Shown: piece by piece, positions 1-9,294 of the stretch
Position numbering within the stretch: the stretch's first letter is position 1
Layout of the letters: each line of letters starts with the position of its first letter
Source of the DNA: Bradyrhizobium erythrophlei
Lineage (GTDB): Bacteria > Pseudomonadota > Alphaproteobacteria > Rhizobiales > Xanthobacteraceae
Length of the DNA: 64,000 nucleotides
NCBI RefSeq assembly: GCF_900129425.1
Contig: NZ_LT670817.1
Span: forward strand, 7,716,001-7,780,000
Direction: 5' to 3'
Program-made: the position numbers and the translations under genes
The notes under the pieces: model-generated
Told to the model about the DNA's origin: nothing
Database searches by the model: none
Seen by the model: the letters and a program-made list of their open reading frames with translations, nothing else

Positions 1-64
1 GCGTGCCCGCTTCGCGCTTGCCGGTGCGGCGGCCGCCAGGATTGCGCTGTTTGGCGCCTGCCAT
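1..64 (-). CDS. N-terminal fragment of an unidentified gene (runs off the window)
   Basis: An ATG on the minus strand at 64 is preceded by a GGAGG ribosome-binding site four to five bases upstream. The frame stays open to the window edge and gives a short, basic, glycine/arginine-rich N-terminus (MAGAKQRNPGG...). Only 21 residues are visible, so neither family nor function can be assigned. The good ribosome-binding site is the only support. Confidence 0.3.
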   Translation of the reverse strand, partial: MAGAKQRNPGGRRTGKREAGT

Positions 65-210
65 TATCCTCCGGCCCGACACACGCTGGCCCGCATCCAA
101 TAGGATCATGGCTCGCAGAGCCGACTTTTCCCTCTGTGCTGACGAGGGCTACGAAAGATCGGGCGCGATCGCAGGAAATCGTAGGCAGGCGAGCAAGATC
201 GTCGAACTTG

Positions 211-276
211 GTAGCGGGGGAGCGCTACAACGCGATACCCACTATCGCAGAGGCCCTGTTTTCGTATCGCCGGGCG
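211..276. repeat. Dispersed repeat, copy 1 (matches 6303-6367)
   Basis: About 65 bp (TGGTAGCGGG, AGCGCTAC, CGCGATACCCACTATC, GCCCTG, TTTCGTATCG) reappears with a few differences at 6303-6367 in the same orientation. The weaker match AGCAAGATCGT(C/A)GAA extends to the left of both. The two copies bracket the oxo acid dehydrogenase/NfeD/slipin block. Confidence 0.75.
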
Positions 277-280
277 CCGG

Positions 281-616
281 TCACCCGTGCGTGAAGTCGC
301 CGGGTTTCAATCCGAGTGCTTTGACAGCAACTTCCGGAAGCGGTCCGTACGCCTCAACTCTTTCATTCGGCGCCATCATGGCCGCAATGATTGCCACGGC
401 CTTGGCCGAATCTCCTTCGGCCACGAAAAAGACCGAGCGAACCGGTGGGCCGCCACCTAACGGCTCAGTTGTGACCAGGACAACCTGACCATTTGCCATG
501 CTCTCGCATACCGCAGTCGCTGCCTCGTTTCCACGATCGTTTGGATCTATCCCCGCAAACCTGCAGTGCAGCAACAACTGGGCACACATCAAGGCGGACC
601 CGCCGTGGTCTTGCAT
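281..616 (-). CDS. Hypothetical protein, about 111 aa
   Basis: The product begins MQDHGGSALM and has regular coding character: alternating hydrophobic strands (QVVLVTTEP, RSVFFVAEG), an alanine-rich helix (SAKAVAIIAAMMAP) and a C-terminus ending KPGDFTHG. The alpha/beta pattern and size are compatible with a small YCII-like or dimeric ferredoxin-fold domain, but no diagnostic residue is visible. An internal ATG at 589 (MCAQLLLHC) is an alternative start. It is divergent from the dehydrogenase operon, and the short space between them would hold both promoters. Confidence 0.55.
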   Translation of the reverse strand: MQDHGGSALMCAQLLLHCRFAGIDPNDRGNEAATAVCESMANGQVVLVTTEPLGGGPPVRSVFFVAEGDSAKAVAIIAAMMAPNERVEAYGPLPEVAVKALGLKPGDFTHG

Positions 617-677
617 CGACTCGGCACAAACACCAACTGAATTGCTATAGAAGGTACAATCGCTCCGGAGTGAGCGC

Positions 678-1775
678 GTGGCCAGCCGAAGGGTAAACCA
701 AGATCTCCCCGTGATCGCGCGCTTTGAGGTGCGCCATCGCAACTACCTCGCGCCAGACGGCTCGATAGCTCGGCCGCTCCCCGCCTTCGCCTCCGATGCA
801 AACCTGCTCATCGCACTCTACCGGGCCATGGTGCTGCTGCGCCTCTTTGACAAGAAGGCTGTTGCATTGCAGCGCACCGGCCGGCTTGGGACTTATGCCG
901 TTTCGCTCGGCCAGGAGGCGGTATCGGTTGGGATAGCCAGTGCGATGCGGGAAGAAGACGTGCTGTTGCCCTCCTATCGCGACAATGGCGCGCTGCTTTG
1001 GCGCGGCGTCAAGCTTGAAGAGATCCTGCTGTTTTGGGGCGGGGACGAACGGGGCAATTGTTTCTCCGGACCGCTTCACGATTTTCCATTCTGCGTTCCC
1101 GTGGGATCTCAGGCGCCTCATGCCGCCGGCGTCGCCTATGCGTTTAAGCTGCGCAAGGAGCCGCATGTCGCCGTGTGCCTGTTCGGCGATGGCGCCACCT
1201 CGAAAGGCGACGTCTACGAAGCGATGAATTTTGCCGGCGTGCACAAATTGCCCGTCGTGTTCGTCGCCACCAACAATCAATGGGCCATATCGGTGCCGTT
1301 GCGACTGCAGACCGGTTCCGAAACGCTGGCGCAGAAAGCTATCGCTGCAGGATTCACCGGCGAGCAGGTCGATGGCAGCGACGCGGTGGCGATGCGCGCC
1401 GCTGCCGAAGAGGCTATTGCCGCAGCCCGTGACGGCAAAGGCCCCCGTTTCATCGAGGCGGTCACTTACCGCCTCGGCGACCATACAACCTCCGATGACG
1501 CATCACGCTATCGTTCGGCTGACGAAGTCCAGGCTCATTGGAAGGAAGAGCCGATTGCCCGCTTGAGGGCTTATCTTGTGGGTCAAAAAATGTGGGGCAA
1601 AGCAGACGAAGAGCGGCTCGCCACCGAGTGCCATGAGCGCGTCGAGGCGGCGGTCGAGCGCTATCTGGCAACGGCACCGCGCCGTCCGGAAGCCATGTTC
1701 GATCACCTCTACGCCGATCTGCCCGAGGTCTATGCCGCACAGCGCCGTGAACTCGCGGGAGAGCGCGATGCCTGA
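678..1775 (+). CDS. 2-oxo acid dehydrogenase E1 component, alpha subunit
   Basis: Thiamine diphosphate-dependent alpha subunit of a pyruvate-, acetoin- or branched-chain 2-oxo acid dehydrogenase. It decarboxylates the 2-oxo acid and passes the acyl group to the lipoyl arm of E2. The cofactor motif GDG (residues 170-172) ... NN (199-200) is intact, within GDGATSKGDVYEAMNFAG and ATNNQW. The phosphorylation-loop region (RLGDHTTSDDASRYRS) is also present. Length (365 aa) is normal. I chose the GTG at 678 because GGAG lies seven bases upstream. The stop overlaps the next start by eight bases, so the genes are translationally coupled. The sequence does not decide the substrate; the YRLGDHTTSDDASRYR segment resembles the branched-chain/acetoin group. 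Confidence 0.93.
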   Translation: MASRRVNQDLPVIARFEVRHRNYLAPDGSIARPLPAFASDANLLIALYRAMVLLRLFDKKAVALQRTGRLGTYAVSLGQEAVSVGIASAMREEDVLLPSYRDNGALLWRGVKLEEILLFWGGDERGNCFSGPLHDFPFCVPVGSQAPHAAGVAYAFKLRKEPHVAVCLFGDGATSKGDVYEAMNFAGVHKLPVVFVATNNQWAISVPLRLQTGSETLAQKAIAAGFTGEQVDGSDAVAMRAAAEEAIAAARDGKGPRFIEAVTYRLGDHTTSDDASRYRSADEVQAHWKEEPIARLRAYLVGQKMWGKADEERLATECHERVEAAVERYLATAPRRPEAMFDHLYADLPEVYAAQRRELAGERDA

Positions 1776-2748
1776 GGTAACGCTGGTGGAAGCCGTCAAT
1801 CTGGCGCTCGGACGCGCGATGGAGGACGATCCCGATGTGGTCGTGCTTGGCGAAGACGTTGGCGTCAACGGAGGCGTCTTCCGCGCGACCGCGGGCCTGC
1901 AGAAGCGCTTTGGAGCCGAGCGCGTCCTCGATACGCCGCTTGCTGAACTCCTGATCAGCGGGCTCTGCGTGGGCATGGCGGCGCAGGGGCTGAAGCCCGT
2001 CGGCGAGATCCAGTTTATGGGGTTTATTTATCCCTGCCTGGATCAACTGGTGAACCACGCATCCCGAATGCGTAACCGCACCCAGGGACGGCTCACCTGT
2101 CCGATGGTTCTGCGTACGCCGCATGGGGCTGGAATTCGAGCGCCCGAGCATCATTCCGAAAGCACCGAGGCGATGCTCACCCATATTCCTGGCTTGCGCG
2201 TTGTCATCCCTTCTTCGGCGGAACGTGCCTATGGACTTCTCCTCGCCGCGGTCCGCGATCCCGATCCGGTGGTGTTTCTGGAACCAACGCGCTTATACCG
2301 CGCGGCAAAAGGCAAGGTGCAGGACGATGGCGAAGCCTTGCCGCTAGATCGTGCCTTTGTCCTGCGGGAAGGTCGCGACATCACGCTGATCGGTTGGGGC
2401 GCGGTGTTGAAAGAGACCGTGGCCGCGGCCGATGCGCTCTCCGCCGAAGGCATCGCTGCCGAGGTCATCGATCTTGCCACGCTCAAGCCCTATGATGAAA
2501 GCACCGTGCTCGGTTCGATCGCGAAGACCGGACGTTGCCTCATCGTGCACGAGGCGGCACACACCGGCGGATTCGGAGCCGAGATCGCAGCCTTTATCGC
2601 CGAACGTGGTCTGTCCTCGCTGCTTGCGCCGGTAACCCGCGTCACCGGCTATGACGCCGTGATCCCGATGGCACGCCTCGAGCAATACTATATGCCTTCG
2701 GTCGAACGCATCGTCACCGGGGCGCGCAGGGTGTGTCAGTTCAGCTGA
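1768..2748 (+). CDS. 2-oxo acid dehydrogenase E1 component, beta subunit
   Basis: Beta subunit (326 aa) of the same E1 heterotetramer. It shows the transketolase pyrimidine-binding domain (VVVLGEDVG near the N-terminus, RVLDTPLAE, then GLKPVGEIQFMGF) and the transketolase C-terminal domain (DITLIGWGAVLKE, EVIDLATLKPYD, CLIVHEAAHTGGFGAEI). The true start is the ATG at 1768, inside the end of the alpha gene, although the reading frame is open from further upstream. The homologous region begins exactly there (MPEVTLVEAVN). The E2 gene follows after 20 bases. Confidence 0.94.
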   Translation: MPEVTLVEAVNLALGRAMEDDPDVVVLGEDVGVNGGVFRATAGLQKRFGAERVLDTPLAELLISGLCVGMAAQGLKPVGEIQFMGFIYPCLDQLVNHASRMRNRTQGRLTCPMVLRTPHGAGIRAPEHHSESTEAMLTHIPGLRVVIPSSAERAYGLLLAAVRDPDPVVFLEPTRLYRAAKGKVQDDGEALPLDRAFVLREGRDITLIGWGAVLKETVAAADALSAEGIAAEVIDLATLKPYDESTVLGSIAKTGRCLIVHEAAHTGGFGAEIAAFIAERGLSSLLAPVTRVTGYDAVIPMARLEQYYMPSVERIVTGARRVCQFS

Positions 2749-2768
2749 ATCCCAACGGACTTTGTCCT

Positions 2769-3868
2769 ATGCGCCATTTCATGCTGCCGGATCTAGGAGA
2801 AGGTCTTGAAGAGGCGGAGATCGTCACCTGGTATGTCAACGAAGGCGATCACGTCATCACCGATCAACCGCTCGTTTCCGTCGAGACCGACAAGGCGGTC
2901 GTTGAGATACCGTCGCCGTCGAGCGGACGCATCGCCCACGTGTTTGGCGCCAAGGGAGATATCGTGAAGGTCGGCATGCCGCTCGTCGAATTTGCCGAAG
3001 GCGCCGAACAGGACACCGGCACAATTGTCGGCGAACTCGGCGGCGGCGAACATCCACCCGCGGCAGGAATCTCCTCCGAGCGGCCGACCAGGCAGCAGCC
3101 TCAGGTGTTTCCGGCTGTGCGCGCACTCGCGCGCAAGCTCGATGTCGATCTTGAGAGCGTCGAGGCCACCGGACCCGGCGGCACCATCACACGGGCCGAT
3201 GTCGAACGGGCTGCGAAGCGTATGTCCCAAACCGGTCCCGCGGAGCCCCTGCGAGGCATGCGGCGCGCGATGGCCCAACGCATGACAGCAGCCCATGCGC
3301 AAATCGTCCCCGCCACCGTGACCGACGAAGCCGATATCGACGATTGGCCGACTGGCGAGGACGTGACGATCCGCCTGATCCGGGCCATTGCTGCCGCCTG
3401 CAAGGCAGAACCCGCTCTCAATGCCTGGTATAATTCCAGCACGGGAGAACGGCGCCTCATCGCGCGCGTCGACCTCGGCATGCCGTCGATACCGAGGGCG
3501 GCCTCATCGTTCCTGTGTTGCGCAATGTCGCAGCGCGCAGCGTGTCGGACTTGTGGGCCGGCCTCGACCGCCTGCGGGCTGACTCGATCGCGCGCTCGAT
3601 ACCCCCTGAAGAGCTGCGCGGCGCGACCATTACGCTGTCGAATTTCGGGATGATCGGAGGCCGGTTTGCCAATCTGATCATCGTGCCACCGCAGGTGGCA
3701 ATCATAGGAGCGGGGCGGATTTCCCAGCGGGCAGTCGCGCATCGGGGCCAGCCTGCGGTGAGACGTGTGCTGCCGTTGTCGCTCACCTTCGACCATCGCA
3801 TCGTGACCGGCGGCGAAGCCGCTCGCTTCCTGGTCGCACTCAAGTCGGAGCTTGAGCTGATGTCGTGA
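2769..3868 (+). pseudogene. 2-oxo acid dehydrogenase E2 (lipoyl acyltransferase), single frameshift
   Basis: Dihydrolipoamide acyltransferase, the core of the complex. In order it has one N-terminal lipoyl domain (lipoyl lysine K42 in ETDKAVVEIPSP), a peripheral subunit-binding domain (FPAVRALARKLDVDL ... GPGGTITRADVE) and a catalytic domain. The first frame runs only to 3653 and turns to nonsense after RVDLG at about 3480. The conserved continuation (AVDTEGGLIVPVLRN ... TLSNFGMIGG ... DHRIVTGGEAARFL) is read in another frame to 3868. Restoring one base in GGCATGCC near 3480-3482 rejoins them. The active-site HR..GG segment is intact in the second part. It is either a recent one-base deletion or a sequencing error; the flanking operon looks functional. 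Confidence 0.88.
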
Positions 3869-4011
3869 CCCAACTGTTTTGCGTGTGCTCCAAAGAAGGG
3901 TCTTCCGCGCCATTGCATTGCACAACGGCCTACGGGGACTTCCTGATCTCTATCCACGGGCATTGAGGTTCCGGAGTGGAACCCCATATTTTCGGCAAGG
4001 GAGTCCTTGCC

Positions 4012-5409
4012 GTGCAGACCGTAAAGGCGGCCCTCGTTGCGGCGATAGCAATCGTCGCTCTGGTTGTCTCCCTCCATCCCGGTTTAGCGGAGGAGAGCGG
4101 CAGTCTTGCACTGACTATTTCGATCGACGGAGCGATCGGACCTGCGTCGGCCAGTTACGTGAAGGACGCCCTGGCCAGGGCAGGCGAACGACGCGCCGAG
4201 ATTGTCATTCTGCGTCTGAATACACCGGGCGGTCTCAACACCAGTATGCGCGAGATCATCACGGATGTGCTCGCTTCACCCGTTCCTGTCATCGGTTACG
4301 TCGCTCCCTCCGGAGCGCATGCGGCGAGCGCCGGCACCTACATTCTCTATGCGACCCATATCGCTGTGATGGCGCCAGGCACCAACATCGGCGCTGCAAC
4401 GCCGGTGCAGATCGGTGGTTCGATACCGGGTCTGCCGAGCGGCACCCCTGACAAGGAAAGCAAAGACAAGAAGGATGGCGACCGCCAGCCCGAGCCGAAG
4501 GACGCCATGACGGCAAAGGCGACGAATGATGCCGTCGCCTTCATCCGCAGCCTCGCCGAACTGCGTGGCCGCAATGCCGACTGGGCCGAGAAGGCGGTCC
4601 GTGAGGCTGCGACCCTCACTGCCAACGGCGCGTTGCAGGCAAATGTCATCGACCTCATCGCGCGCGATCCGGCCGAATTGCTCAAGCAGGTCGATGGTCG
4701 CGTGGTGGAGGTTGCTGGTGGCAAGACGCAACGCCTGGCGACGAAGGATGCCTTCGTCGAAGCCATCGATCCCGGATGGATCTCCCGATTCCTGGCCGTC
4801 ATCACCGATCCCAACGTCGCGTTCATTCTCCTGATGGTTGGCATCTACGGCCTGATCTTCGAATTCATGTCCCCCGGCGCGGTCGCCCCGGGTGTCGTCG
4901 GCACGATCTGCCTGCTGGTTGGCCTCTATGCCCTCAATCTGCTGCCGATCAACTATGCCGGCCTCGCCTTGATGCTGGTCGGGATCGCGCTCCTCGCCAT
5001 CGAGGCCTTCAACCCGACCGTCGTGATCGGCCTCGGAGGGGTCATCGCCTTTGTGCTGGGAGCGGTCATGCTGTTCAGGGTCGAAGCGCCTGGCTACCGA
5101 CTGTCGTGGTCGGTCATCGGCATCGTTGCGGCGTTGTTCACTGGCTTTGTTCTTGTCGTGCTCGGCGCGCTTCGACGCGCTCGCAGCGGTCCAGTACGAG
5201 TCGGCGCGCAAGCCATGCGAGGCCTGTCTGCAGAGATCCTCGATTGGTCCGAGAATGAAGGTCACGTCTTTGCGCATGGTGAACGCTGGCAAGCGCGCGG
5301 CACCGAAGCCTTTAAGCCCGGCGAGGTGGTTGAAGTCGCCAACATCGTCGATCTGACGCTGGTTGTGCGGCGCGCGCCGGTCCCAACCGGCGAGGGAGGT
5401 ACATCATGA
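4012..5409 (+). CDS. NfeD-family membrane serine protease (long form)
   Basis: Full-length NfeD/STOPP protein: an export signal, then a ClpP/SppA-like serine protease domain with the nucleophile in the motif PSGAHAASAGTYIL, and LNTPGGLNTS earlier. Several hydrophobic membrane segments follow (VAFILLMVGIYGLIF, GLALMLVGIALLAI, VIAFVLGAVMLF, a fourth near VIGIVAALFTGFVL), ending in a small OB-fold domain (GEVVEVANIVDLTLVVRR). Known relatives cleave the C-terminus of the stomatin partner. I prefer the GTG at 4012 because AAGGGAG lies eight bases upstream; the in-frame GTG at 3976 would add 12 residues. A charged insert (KESKDKKDGDRQPEPKD) interrupts the protease domain. It overlaps the slipin gene by ATGA. 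Confidence 0.9.
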   Translation: MQTVKAALVAAIAIVALVVSLHPGLAEESGSLALTISIDGAIGPASASYVKDALARAGERRAEIVILRLNTPGGLNTSMREIITDVLASPVPVIGYVAPSGAHAASAGTYILYATHIAVMAPGTNIGAATPVQIGGSIPGLPSGTPDKESKDKKDGDRQPEPKDAMTAKATNDAVAFIRSLAELRGRNADWAEKAVREAATLTANGALQANVIDLIARDPAELLKQVDGRVVEVAGGKTQRLATKDAFVEAIDPGWISRFLAVITDPNVAFILLMVGIYGLIFEFMSPGAVAPGVVGTICLLVGLYALNLLPINYAGLALMLVGIALLAIEAFNPTVVIGLGGVIAFVLGAVMLFRVEAPGYRLSWSVIGIVAALFTGFVLVVLGALRRARSGPVRVGAQAMRGLSAEILDWSENEGHVFAHGERWQARGTEAFKPGEVVEVANIVDLTLVVRRAPVPTGEGGTS

Positions 5410-6167
5410 TGCTTGATTATTTGACCTATGCAGCGCTTGCGCTGCTCGTCATCATATTTCTATCCCAGGCCATTCGCATCCTGCGGGAATACGAGCGCGG
5501 CGTCGTCTTCACGCTCGGCCGCTTCACCGGAGTGAAGGGCCCGGGCCTCATCATCCTCATTCCGGTCGTACAGCAACTCGTAAAGGTCGATCTCAGGGTG
5601 ATGGTGCAGGTCGTGCCGCCCCAGGATGTGATTTCGCGCGACAACGTCTCGGTCAAGGTCAACGCCGTTCTCTACTTTCGCATCGTCGATCCCGAGCGCT
5701 CCATCATAAAGGTCGGCGATTACATGGCCGCGACCAGCCAGCTCGCGCAAACCACGCTTCGCTCGGTGCTCGGCAAGCACGAACTCGACGAGATGCTCGC
5801 CGAACGTGACAGGCTAAGCGCCGACATCCAGGAGATCCTCGATAAGCAGACCGATGTCTGGGGCATCAAGGTCACCGCGATCGAGATCAAGGATGTCGAT
5901 CTCAACGAAACCATGGTGCGCGCGATCGCCAAGCAGGCCGAGGCGGAACGACTGCGACGCGCCAAAGTGATCAATGCGATGGGGGAGCAGCAGGCCGCTG
6001 AAAAGCTCGTCGAGGCCGGCCGGATCCTCGCCCAGGAGCCGCAGGCGATGCAGCTACGCTATTTCGAAGCGCTGCATGACATCGCTGGCGAACGGTCCTC
6101 GACCGTGGTCTTTCCGCTCCCGATGAATCTGTTCGACCATCTTGGTCTGCGGAGCGAGTCAACGTGA
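5406..6167 (+). CDS. Slipin (stomatin/prohibitin SPFH protein), NfeD partner
   Basis: Membrane-anchored SPFH scaffold of 253 aa. An N-terminal hydrophobic hairpin (YAALALLVIIFLSQAI) is followed by EYERGVVFTLGRF, the PHB domain (VPPQDVISRDNVSVKV) and a charged C-terminal helix (AKQAEAERLRRAKVINAMG). The GERSSTVVFPLPMNL tail is typical of bacterial slipins. It overlaps the NfeD stop by four bases (ATGA); a second ATG follows immediately at 5409. Together the pair is thought to organise membrane microdomains or control membrane quality. The link to the upstream dehydrogenase genes is positional only. Confidence 0.93.
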   Translation: MMLDYLTYAALALLVIIFLSQAIRILREYERGVVFTLGRFTGVKGPGLIILIPVVQQLVKVDLRVMVQVVPPQDVISRDNVSVKVNAVLYFRIVDPERSIIKVGDYMAATSQLAQTTLRSVLGKHELDEMLAERDRLSADIQEILDKQTDVWGIKVTAIEIKDVDLNETMVRAIAKQAEAERLRRAKVINAMGEQQAAEKLVEAGRILAQEPQAMQLRYFEALHDIAGERSSTVVFPLPMNLFDHLGLRSEST

Positions 6168-6302
6168 CTTTGGTCGTTTTGCCGGAAGGGATACGAACCG
6201 TCTGATTCAATCAGAACCGCTCAAGCCCTGTTGGGCTAGGCCCTAACACCGGGCGAGCAGGGTCGCAAAAAATCGCAACAAAGCGGGCAAGATCGTAGAA
6301 TT

Positions 6303-6367
6303 TGGTAGCGGGAGCGCTACATCGCGATACCCACTATCCCGGAAGCCCTGCTTTCGTATCGGCGGGC
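6303..6367. repeat. Dispersed repeat, copy 2 (matches 211-276)
   Basis: Second copy of the repeat described at 211-276: TGGTAGCGGGAGCGCTAC, CGCGATACCCACTATC, GCCCTGCTTTCGTATCG. It lies about 135 bp after the slipin stop. Confidence 0.75.
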
Positions 6368-7711
6368 AGCTTAACTCGCTAGGCGACATCGGCATAGTTC
6401 ACCAAAAGCCGCCATTTGTGCGCTATCATCGCACGTTTGAACTGTCCGCTATTAGGTTCAAATCCCGGACATGTAACACCCGATTCTTGCGATTGGTCGA
6501 ACAGGCGATTCCCCAGCTCGCCGCATAGCAATGCTTACTATGTTCGAAACCCTCCACGTCCTACATCCCGCCGAACTCTGCGATATGGCGCGACATCCTG
6601 CGACGCAGCCGCCGACGGATTCGGAATGATGTCAGATTGGTCACCGATGCTACGGCGGCGTTCGGCTCGAAGGTGATGAAAGCGGCTGCGACGAATGCCC
6701 CGATGTTCGCACACGCCACCGAAGCATTGATGTCGCGGCTTCCCACTGTGAACGGCTAAGCGCCCTCTCCCGAGCCTGTTTCAAACCGATAGACTCTCCA
6801 CTTATTCCTTATCGCTCACGGGATGCTGTTTGCGTACGAACGGCCGCTTTGCGCCAACAGCCGCCGTTCGCAAATCGAATGTTATTTTCTGCTGAAGCAT
6901 TTTGGGCGAAGTACTCGCATGAGCTGAGGAGCCTTTTCTAAGCTGAGCGAGCCTCAGGCCTTCCGGCGATGTTTCCTGATGGTCTGGACACGAATACCGA
7001 CGGGTATGGTCCCACTAATGCAGCGTCTCACCAGTCGCTCTGACGTGAGCACGCGCTGCTTGATCTGCGCGAACGCCGCGCATGACGAACCGTCGCCAAC
7101 CCTCGCGGTCAAACGGATTTGACTTTCTTCGCGCCAGCCGCTTTCGCTTTTTTGCCTCGATGGATTTCATGCGCCCACAATATGAAAATTTTTCTTAGAG
7201 CGCTTTTTTTATTTTTCTAGATTTAGGCTCAAATTCAGGTGAGTGAGTGCAGCGAAGGGCACATCGCGTTTTTGCGAGAGGGCCTCGATGTGGGGAAGAC
7301 CCCATAGCTCGTTCCAGGCGAGCCGAATGACCTGATCGAGAGCAGCAACGCTCCTTCGATCTTAACCACGCTCTCAAGTCAGTTTGGGGCTCGCCAGGGG
7401 AGAGGTGAGTCAAAATGGGATTTAGATTCGCGTAATGTGCCTTATGGAATCTTTTTAGCGACCCCCAAGAAGCGTGCCAACTGACGGCTTAACCATCGCG
7501 TCTGCATCTAGTGGCGTCCAATCTGGAGACGCCCTCGGGAAAAATATTGTCCGGGACCATCTCGTCCGATGACATCAGTCTTGTTGCCCCGCGCACGCAA
7601 GACGTGCAGACAAGTTTAGTTGTTAACTGGCCATGTGTGGCTCGCATGGTAAACAACAAAGCTAAAGAAATAACGTTAATGCTGTCAGTGGCGTAAGGTG
7701 CGCTTGAGGCC
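6368..7711. other. Gene-poor interval of 1.3 kb with decayed coding remnants
   Basis: No convincing complete gene. On the plus strand, a frame closing at 6757-6759 reads ...TDATAAFGSKVMKAAAT then NAPMFAHATEALMSRL, which resembles the C-terminus of a phasin-like protein but has no start. A minus-strand stretch near 7010-7170 encodes a 53-residue basic peptide (MKSIEAKKRKRLARRKSN...) of unknown value. The remainder is lower in GC than the neighbouring genes and shows nothing recognisable. Confidence 0.45.
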
Positions 7712-7894
7712 ATGGTGGATTCAGACACCGCAACCCAAGCCGAAATCAATGCCACCGAGGTCGAGTACGAGGCAAAGGTCGATGTACTCGTCGAGCTTGA
7801 TACGACGATGGGTGTCGCCTGCGACGATATCGTGACCGAATGCTATACGGCGGTTTTGGCCGATGCCAACCCGGAGGGCATGGCCAAGGCGTGA
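7712..7894 (+). CDS. Small acidic hypothetical protein, 60 aa
   Basis: The frame encodes MVDSDTATQAEINATEVEYE followed by LVELDTTMGVACDDIVTECY and ends NPEGMAKA. Third-position GC rises relative to the flanks, which favours coding. No family is recognised. It could equally be the C-terminal remnant of a longer gene, because the upstream DNA looks decayed. Confidence 0.4.
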   Translation: MVDSDTATQAEINATEVEYEAKVDVLVELDTTMGVACDDIVTECYTAVLADANPEGMAKA

Positions 7895-7986
7895 CGCTCA
7901 AAGGGAGAGATCAAGCAGGCGATTCTTGCTTGCCGATTTCTCCTTCGCCGCTTTCGGTGTGACAAGAACTCGTTTCGGTGAGCGGC

Positions 7987-8280
7987 CTAAATTGTAGGAC
8001 GGTAAGGCGGAAGCCATCCTTTTGCCCGCGCACGCGCGACCATTTGGTGGGCTTCGGCTACAGATATTATTTTGCCGTTGTTAAGCACAGTCGTCATGAC
8101 GCGGCCCGCCCTCAAGTCACTGTCGAGCGAGCGATAAAAGCAACCTCGGTAGAATTCTCCCTCTGGATTCAAAGCCCCTAATTGCAAGGTACGTACCGGC
8201 ATTAGACTTGCCGCTCGAATAATCGAGGGCGCGCATATCAGGGAAGCGGTAGCACCAAAGAAGACAATTCTGCGCGTCAT
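7987..8280 (-). CDS. Small exported hypothetical protein, about 97 aa
   Basis: I start at the ATG at 8280 because it puts a clean signal peptide at the N-terminus: MTRRIVFFGATASL, then ICAPSIIRAASL with a plausible cleavage site after the Ala-rich stretch. The mature part begins MPVRTLQLGALNPEGEFYRG and ends VARARAKGWLPPYRPTI. The pattern 'signal peptide plus SLMPVR' is common among small periplasmic ORFans of this bacterial group. A decayed relative of its C-terminus lies at about 11345-11400, with a stop where this protein has Trp. Confidence 0.6.
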   Translation of the reverse strand: MTRRIVFFGATASLICAPSIIRAASLMPVRTLQLGALNPEGEFYRGCFYRSLDSDLRAGRVMTTVLNNGKIISVAEAHQMVARARAKGWLPPYRPTI

Positions 8281-8592
8281 TCTGGAGTCAGTGACGGTCA
8301 TTGCGAGTCTCGGATTTGGCGGTTGTGCAATAGAACGACCCGACAAGCTAGAATGAAATCGGCAGCTTCGCGTCGCTCCCAAGAGATTCGATGATCAGCC
8401 CGGGGCGGTTGCTATCCCGTCCCGGACTTCGTTTCTCCAGCGTCACCCGTCTCAACGAATTTGCCGTGGTCGCGTCTGTTGCGCGTGGCTATGATCGCTC
8501 GGCCACATGGACCTTCCCCGAATAGGCAGCCGAACGATCTTTTGTAATCGACCGCCAAAGCCGATTCATCGCGCCAGTTCGGGGTAGCTCTT
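8281..8592. other. Intergenic, no supported gene
   Basis: Short overlapping frames exist on both strands, but none has a good start context or a recognisable motif. The minus-strand frame ending at 8412 (YKRSFGCLFGEGPCGRAI) could be a fragment of something older. Confidence 0.4.
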
Positions 8593-9084
8593 CTAGTTGA
8601 ATTTGCTCGAATCACCGATGATTTCGATTTTATTTTCGCTCAGAGACCACATCGCCGAACGAACGCCTTGATCGTCGGCCCCGGCCGCCATCAAGGCCGC
8701 GAACTGATCAGGACAAAGCTCGTTGATTGGTACCTGTCCGAGCAGATCCTTCGGCAAGTTGTGTTGCAGGCCCATGCCTGCCATCTCTTGAAGCAGACAG
8801 GGAAGCACGAGAGTGACAGTCTTCCAATCGTCCGGAAAGAACGGTCGAGCGGAGCCGAAGGTATCAAACCAATGAATAACGTACTCGGGAAAGAGTTTCT
8901 CGACAGTTCTGCGACCTGCCGGAGAGGCCGCTACTTGGACTTCACCAAGGTGCTCACCATCAAGACCGATGAAGAGAACATCGACCATCTTAGTCAGATC
9001 GTCGAAAGCCATCATGAATTTGCCTGGCTTCACTCGGCGCTTATTGGCCATCCTCTCGGACAGCTTCGTGTGCAGTTGTGGCAT
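8593..9084 (-). CDS. Hypothetical protein, 163 aa, with duplicated leader
   Basis: Begins MPQLHTKLSERMANKRRVKPG and continues as a mixed alpha/beta protein (DDLTKMVDVLFIGLDGEH, KTVTLVLPCLLQEMAG, PDQFAALMAAGADDQG) ending EIIGDSSKFN. No known domain is recognised. Its start sits in the conserved context GTGAAAGGGCATCTCCATGCC, an AAAGG ribosome-binding site shared with the genes starting at 10988 (minus) and 17894 (plus). The 216 bp upstream are a near-identical copy of the leader of the gene at 10988, suggesting joint regulation. Confidence 0.7.
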   Translation of the reverse strand: MPQLHTKLSERMANKRRVKPGKFMMAFDDLTKMVDVLFIGLDGEHLGEVQVAASPAGRRTVEKLFPEYVIHWFDTFGSARPFFPDDWKTVTLVLPCLLQEMAGMGLQHNLPKDLLGQVPINELCPDQFAALMAAGADDQGVRSAMWSLSENKIEIIGDSSKFN

Positions 9085-9294
9085 GGAGATGCCCTTTCAC
9101 TTATCCCCCGGTAAAGACCCGGTGAGGGGAAGATTTTTGACGACAGATAGTCGGTCGCCCACGTCTACACCTTGCCATCTTGCACACACCGCATTTGCGC
9201 CGATGTGATCCGTCTGTGGCCCCGTGAAAAGGGATGAGGGCCATAAGGTAGGTTGGTAGAAGTCACCGTCTTTGGTGCTTCAGCTTTTACGCAT
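9079..9294 (-). promoter_or_regulatory. 216-bp duplicated leader/promoter, copy A
   Basis: This stretch covers the start codon and upstream region of the gene at 9084 and is almost base-for-base repeated at 10983-11198. Near the gene it contains a hairpin (CCGGT..ACCCGG with flanking CCCC/GGGG) directly before the ribosome-binding site. Similarity fades after position 9294 but resumes weakly to about 9370. Conservation of a non-coding leader in front of two unrelated genes argues for a regulatory role or recent segmental duplication. Confidence 0.7.

Noticed and set aside
1576..1767. Upstream extension of the E1 beta reading frame
   Set aside because: The 64 extra codons overlap the end of E1 alpha in another frame, and conserved sequence starts only at 1768.
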